A stretch of 64,000 nucleotides of DNA, from positions 46,314,001 through 46,378,000 of the forward strand of contig CM114271.1 in assembly GCA_050084515.1 (NCBI GenBank). The letters are read 5' to 3'. The DNA is from Blasia pusilla. Its lineage: Eukaryota > Marchantiophyta > Marchantiopsida > Blasiales. This document shows positions 59,142 to 64,000 of this stretch, piece by piece; positions within the stretch are counted from its first letter, which is position 1; every line of letters starts with the position of its first letter. The notes beneath the pieces are model-generated. The model saw only the letters and a program-made list of their open reading frames with translations, was not told where the DNA came from and did not search any database. Both the position numbers and the translations under genes were made by a program.

Positions 59142-60120
59142 CATGCCAATTAATAAGCTTACGCCCGAGTTAATCAAAGCGCTTGAAGAGCGGTCACTGG
59201 TGATTTTTTTCCAATCAAATTGGACTCTTACCTCATGAGAGCTTCTCGAGGAGGTTTGATCTTCGACTGGGGCCGCCAAATTCAAGAAACAGGGGTTCTG
59301 TTACCGAGCCCAACCACAAAATTGGACTCCAAATGATTGGAGGGCAACGTATATGCTTCCTACCGCTCCTAAGTATGAATATGACATTGACTTATTGGTG
59401 AAGCACAAAGATCTGCTGGCTCTGGGATATGTGACGTCAGATCACTTAGGAAGGAATGGCTATAAAGCTACATCCTTGTCCCCACTCTTGTTCGGACAAT
59501 TTTGCAAGCACTTGATGGCCTTGTTCTATCCTGCCCATTCTTACTACTTGACTAATAAGCTTTTCAAGATGTGCTATGTGTTGTGGAATCAACATTTGGA
59601 ACCCGAAGCACCGGGTGTAGACTTCCCTACCTTCTCGGATGGACAAGTGCACGGGATGATCAAAACGCTTCATCTGAGTACGAAGTCTTTCTTATCGCCT
59701 TTCTTAATTCATTTTTACATTCGTAAGAAGGAATTGATGGCGGATGAGGCGCTGGATTGGACGCAATTGACTCCGGTGCGCATGCCTAAGACAGGTGACA
59801 CTTCCGCTTTGGGAAGCCGCAAAGTTACGCCAACTCACAAAGCAAGTCGGAGGCGACATCAGCCTAGTTCTTCTTTGGGCAAAGACGAAGATCGACCCGA
59901 AGTACCAAGAACAAAGCGCGGACAGGCAAACTTTGAGATGCCTTCGGACACAGACCTTGCACCACCAGAAGATCTAGTTGAGACACCCAACAGTACCGAC
60001 GCCTCCCACACTCTTCGTCACATGCTGAGGACTTCAACGCATCTTTTGTGGTTCTTGAATCTGGCCATACGAGTAATGAACCATCTACAGAAGGTATTAC
60101 GCGTGGGCGATGAGACATAG
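59142..60120 (+). pseudogene. Gag-like protein of unknown family in the inserted element
   Basis: An open frame of 255 residues at 59353-60120. A related upstream reading (MPINKLTPELIKALEERS from 59142, then FFQSNWTLTS) is in another frame and is probably the true N-terminus. The first 140 residues look globular (YDIDLLVKHKDLLALGYVTS, FGQFCKHLMALFYPAHSYYL). A basic, Ser/Pro-rich linker follows. The next open region (60119-60660) is a broken coiled coil. I recognise no family; position before a polypurine tract and LTR suggests a Gag or accessory product. Confidence 0.5.
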
Positions 60121-60970
60121 GCAAAATAATATATCCAAGCGTTGAATGACCTTGACAACAACACAAAGTCTTTGTTAGAGAACGAAGCACAACGAAGCCT
60201 GGTACAGCAATAGCTCGAGCTTCACAATCAAGAGCTTGATGACACTAAGGCGACGCTTTGTAAAGCTCAAGCCGAGTTGGTACAAGTGCAGTATGAATCT
60301 CGGAATGCACGACAATGGGAAAGTTTGGAATTCAATATAGAGTTTGGGGCGGATTAGTTGGTTGCGCAAGTCAAGCATGCTTCGTAGCTGATTCGGCAGT
60401 ATCAACAACAAGTGGCTCTTCTACAAACGGAATTCAAGAAAGTTGCGGGGCATAATGCTTTAATGTCCAAATTACTATAAGATCAGCAAGAAACCAACAC
60501 TGACTTGGTAGCACAATGGTCGAAGGCCACAGGGAGGATCTCAATCTTGAAAGCATAACACGTGATGTGCACGTGGACCCGGAAGACGCTAAGGAGATCA
60601 TGGAGGAGGCCGGGAAGAACTTCGAGCAAAAGATGATCGAAGAAATAGCATATGTCAACAAACACTAGAAACGCCAATTCGATAACCATGCAAAGCCACT
60701 TCCAAAAGTGTCACCAACCATTACGGTCGCACTTGAAGAGCTTCCTTTCTGTACATCCTCAGATGTCTTAGTCTAGAACAAAGTGCTTGGGACTTTGTTG
60801 GTCGTTGTTAAGTGGAGAGATAAAATGAGGAATCACACGCCCAAGATCATCAACAAACCTTAGATTATTCATGGCCATTTTCCCCCTGCTACTGAGTTTG
60901 AAGGATTAGAAGATACATTTATGGATTCAGATGTAGAAAAATTAAGTATTCGCCAGGGCGGCTAACATTT
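60121..60970 (+). pseudogene. Broken coiled-coil continuation of the inserted element
   Basis: After the stop at 60118 the same direction continues with heptad-like sequence (LELHNQELDDTKATLCKAQA, then WESLEFNIEFGAD and QQQVALLQTEFKKVAG), interrupted by TAG/TAA codons. The end reads GRLTFEGGG just before the polypurine tract. No enzyme motif. Confidence 0.4.
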
Positions 60971-62340
60971 GAGGGAGGGGGTATATGATACCCATAATTT
61001 TGTAATTTTGCAGATTAATACAATTTTATTCAACCTGAGTATGGATCTCTTCAAGGATTAAGCCTATTTGAAGTAAAGTTTGTATATACAAGACTGTCTT
61101 GAATATTATTTGTGCGTATTGGATATAATGAGGAGTATTGGAGTGGATCATGAAGCTCCTAGGATAAGGCAGAGAGATGGAATATCAAGGATTTTGCCTT
61201 GGAGGAGAGGGAAATTAACTCACAAAGTCTAAAGACCAAAAGGGAAGGTTGTCAAAGACAACGAAGCCTAATTAAGAACCTAGTTATGGAGTGCTTCACC
61301 CTTTAACGAAGCACAAAGAAGAAGCAGATGTACTTTGCTCTTCAACGAAGCACCAAGACCAAGAAGCAGTGCTTCGCGGGAGAACGAAGCATTTGGAACA
61401 AGCGCGAAGAATGCAGCGCTTTGTCTTTAGAAGAAGAGGAAGAGCTTTGTCCTTGAAGGAAGAAGAAGAGGTCTTGACTTCGCATTAAAGAGAAGACTGG
61501 TCACGATTTCAAGCAACACACTATTAGAGTAGTTAGGCTAGTAAGAGGCGTGACTTTTCGGAGTAGATAGGAAGGTAGGACAGTTATGACCAGCGGATTC
61601 GTATGGATCACAATAAGAGTAAAGAGAACCGTAGATTTAAGTAGTTAAAAGATTCCAATAGGTGCTTACTTAGCAAGAAGCGCTTCAGATTATTAGTACT
61701 TATACCTTCTGGAAGGATATTTAAGGATCATGAACACAACTATCATCATTATTCTCTTATAATATCCTTATGCTGTAAGAATGGTCCGAGTGGGAGAATA
61801 GTAACCTCTCGTGCTTGTATACACTTTGAAGCTTTCTTGTTCTTGATGGAATAGTAAAGAACCCATTTCTTCATTTTGATGTACGATGCACATGTATGAG
61901 AATTCTTATTGGGTATGCAGAGTGAGGAGTGGAGTAGGAGAGAAAATTTCACCAATAGAATAATCAACATCGAGATGTGAGAAATCTGTTCGACCGAGAG
62001 TAGCCTTCCAAGATAGATTGAGTTCCGAAAGTAGGAGAAGCCTTCTTCTTGTTGAGATCTCTATGAGGTTCTTTGGTGTTGAGTGAAGATCTACCTGAGC
62101 GTGAATTCAATTCTACTAGAGAGAATCAAGGAAAGACATTGTGGTACTAATGGAGTGAAGAATATGATGATAACTGATTGAATCCTAATTGTATATACAT
62201 AACTACAACTATTGCAAGATAAACCCTAATTTAAACTCTCTTTTCAGATCATCGTGATCCTCTTGAGGATCGAACTCGTTAAATTACCATCAAAAGATCA
62301 ATTCTTATAATTCTTGTACATTACATGTAGTCGTTATATC
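60971..62340 (+). repeat. Polypurine tract and probable 3-prime LTR of the inserted element
   Basis: The purine run at 60971-60981 is followed by TGATACCCATAATTTTG. The LTR would run about 1.35 kb to a CA near 62335, but without a second complete LTR in view the end is a guess. GAAGC-rich imperfect repeats fill 61285-61440. Confidence 0.45.
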
Positions 62341-63670
62341 GGAGAGAGCGGCGGATGGACGAAGTAGGGGGGGGGGGACCTACTGCATTCGACTTTGACT
62401 CAAATATTTCCCCTCAAATTGGGCTCCGCCCTCCTCAACTGGGTTAGCCATAAATTTGGCTGACATATCCCTCAACAACTGGGTCAACTTCTCCCTAAAA
62501 TACATTTCCACCATATTTCTCCTTAAAATCACAAGTCCCCTTATCCTATCCACCAGAAGAAAAATATTTTTTTTCTACCACTGAAGAATTTACTGACGAT
62601 TTTCCAATTTCACTCCCATCTTGGAACGATGGCTATGGCAGCCACACAAGAATGATCATAACTCCATGCTCCAATCTCCAAATTGCACATTGTTTCTTCT
62701 ACGGTGTACACAACTTTTTGATCTACAAACTTATCAAATTGGTTTTTCCATTCAACCTTCCAATAAAAATTGAAGGGGATTGTTGTGCAGCCTAACGTCT
62801 CTTCTCCTACACAAAAATTGGTAGCGCTTCCGCGCTGATTTCTCCCAACAAAATTTTAAAACCTATGCACATATAAACCATAAAGCTACACGATACTCCG
62901 GAGAGCACTAGCATGGGGCAACCAGCCCTCATACTCAATCCCTATCAAAAATTGGGATGCGCTTTCGCGCGCCACTCTTCCACACGAAAAAATGGCAAAG
63001 GAAACATCAAAAGTGAGCGGCTCTTGGTCCGGTGAGCACTCCCATGAACTGTTGAATGGGAAATATAATCCCCAACCATAAAAACAAGCAAGTGACTAGC
63101 AAGCTCCCCCATTAAGCGCTCTCACTCACTCATTCTCTCTTTGTAAAATAAGATCCAATCTCTCTCAACACCATAACTCTCAAATGTGTGCACTATCTCT
63201 CATGTCAAACCAAACCCAGTCTCCTAATGAGAGGCTTGGATTACACTCACAAGGCAAGGGACCACAGCTCCTCCGCCTCGTGCCAAGAGCTTCAACAAAG
63301 AGAGAATGAGCTCTCTCTCTCTCTCTCTCTCAAGCTCTCTCCTCGATAACCTATGCTCGTAGGTCACCTCCTTGGCTCTTGACCTGCTATAGCGGTCAAG
63401 GGCCATTTCCCAAAGTGGAAATCCAACTATACTCTAATAAGAAACTTACCCAAAATAGTGAGCTTCTCTATATGGCTCCAAATGAGCCGAAACGAAGCGA
63501 AAACTTGCTCTCGCAAGTTACCCATGGCCTCAGCAGGTCATCCTCGATCTCTTGAGGCTATCCTCCACAATCCCCGAAGGCGCGCTACTAGATCTTGTCG
63601 ATCTATCCTAAATGATCGTGACAATGGTTTACGTGGGAGGAGACACATTATTACGAGTTTGGGAGGATGA
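62341..63670 (-). mobile_element. Leader and LTR-derived sequence of gypsy copy 3, distal part
   Basis: From about 62620 the sequence matches 7600-8570 of copy 1 (for example TTCCGCGCTGATTTCTCCCAAC near 62825 and 7780). A run of twelve G lies at 62368-62379 in the part before it, whose origin is unclear. Similarity ends near 63615. Confidence 0.65.
63312..63333. repeat. Short (CT)n microsatellite
   Basis: About eleven CT units. The homologous position in copy 1 (near 8270) has only a few, so the tract expanded here. Confidence 0.85.
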
Positions 63671-63759
63671 TAGAGTATGTGTGGTGTCTCATCCTTTATA
63701 GAAAGTATAATTGATGCAACATAACCAAAAGGAGTTAACTACAACAATTGCCATCCCCG

Positions 63760-64000
63760 ACGTAACAACCTCACATCCCATGAGGTCCATGGGGATTTCT
63801 TTCAATCATCTCTTATCTCTTCATTAATCCCCACCAATCTCTACCTTGGCCACTACATATGTCTTCTTGATGGGAACAAGGTTAACAAGTGCAATAACTA
63901 TGATGTTTGGCAATCCTATTCGACGCTACTCAATTCTAGTAGTAATGGTATAGTCAATACTCCTAAGGGGGAATCCCATCATGGGCTCTCTCTTATCGAT
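63760..64000 (-). pseudogene. Methyltransferase C-terminal fragment of a further gypsy copy (cut by window edge)
   Basis: Minus-strand matches to the region around motif IX and the following linker: sequence near 63975-64000 parallels 2820-2850 (CGATAAGAGAGAG, then ATGGGATTCCCCC), and 63770-63800 parallels 2545-2575 and 29655-29690. Alignment is loose, with indels. The element would continue to the right of the window. Confidence 0.5.

Larger units (their letters stand above)
58384..62600 (+). mobile_element. Unclassified LTR-retrotransposon-like insert in the leader of gypsy copy 3
   Basis: The insert separates two leader parts that are contiguous in copy 1 (7225 and about 7600). It carries a plus-strand gene region (about 59142-60970). 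A polypurine tract GAGGGAGGGGG (60971-60981) comes 4 bases before TGATACCC, a plausible LTR start. No protease, reverse transcriptase or integrase was recognised, so it may be a large non-autonomous derivative. Short GAAGC/GCTTC strings cluster both at 58735-58860 and 61285-61440, which could be the two LTRs. Exact borders and target duplication were not found. Confidence 0.55.
53090..63670 (-). mobile_element. Ty3/gypsy-methyltransferase element, copy 3, rearranged and interrupted
   Basis: Minus-strand copy of the same family. From right to left: LTR and leader (about 62620-63670 and 57667-58383, split by an inserted LTR element), Gag N-part (56804-57666), a misplaced reverse-transcriptase block (56198-56803), Gag C-part and knuckles (55380-56197), protease (54500-55310) and methyltransferase (53260-54408). 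Reverse transcriptase in its normal place, RNase H and integrase are missing; similarity stops near 53090. Sequence decay is milder here than in the other copies over the methyltransferase. Confidence 0.8.

Noticed and set aside
59353-60120. A host protein-coding gene
   Set aside because: It is within an insert that splits gypsy leader sequence and is followed by a polypurine tract and LTR-like start, so an element origin is more likely.

Overview
This window is a repeat-dominated stretch of a land-plant nuclear genome. The plant signs are one intron-containing host gene for the beta subunit of the nascent polypeptide-associated complex (NAC-beta/BTF3), plant-type telomere repeats (CCCTAAA), a degenerate insert of the plastid gene rps11, and Ty1/copia, Ty3/gypsy, LINE, CACTA-like and Helitron-like elements. 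The lineage cannot be fixed from sequence alone. The kinds of gypsy gag and the transposon-type protein at about 39 kb make me lean to a non-flowering plant (fern or lycophyte grade), with low confidence.

The most striking content is one family of Ty3/gypsy retrotransposon, seen as at least six pieces: 1-8570 (-), 10543-35233 (-, with other elements nested in it), about 40540-40780 (-), 40880-42437 (+), 53090-63670 (-, rearranged and interrupted), and 63760-64000 (-, cut by the window edge). Read together, the coding order is Gag with two zinc knuckles, aspartic protease, C5-cytosine DNA methyltransferase, reverse transcriptase, RNase H, integrase, and a C-terminal PHD finger. The methyltransferase has motif I, the Pro-Cys motif IV, the Glu-Asn-Val motif VI and C-terminal motifs IX/X in canonical, unpermuted order, and it recurs in the same place in three separate copies. 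A self-copying element that carries both a DNA-methylation writer and a chromatin-reader finger is the system worth following. All copies here carry stops or frameshifts.

Layout: 1-8570 gypsy-MTase copy 1; 8600-10540 GC-rich then AT-rich repeats; 10543-35233 gypsy-MTase copy 2, broken by a copia element with both LTRs (13064-17888), an internally deleted LTR element with a perfect TCAAC target duplication (17951-19127), a CACTA-like end (from 19528), a LINE (about 24920-27830) and an unidentified block (32160-34880); 35234-38135 a truncated second copia; 38398-38577 plastid rps11 fragment; 38708-39991 decayed transposon-type protein; 40540-43480 fused gypsy fragments; 45223-46862 the NAC-beta gene, the only convincing host gene; 48041-50123 Helitron-like AT-rich DNA; 50770-51839 gag of a different gypsy family; 53090-63670 gypsy-MTase copy 3, with a reverse-transcriptase block misplaced inside gag and an unknown LTR element (58384 to about 62600) inserted in its leader; 63760-64000 start of another gypsy-MTase copy.

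No rRNA gene, CRISPR array or operon was seen, and no tRNA gene was noticed. Element boundaries are approximate unless a target duplication, primer-binding site or polypurine tract is named.
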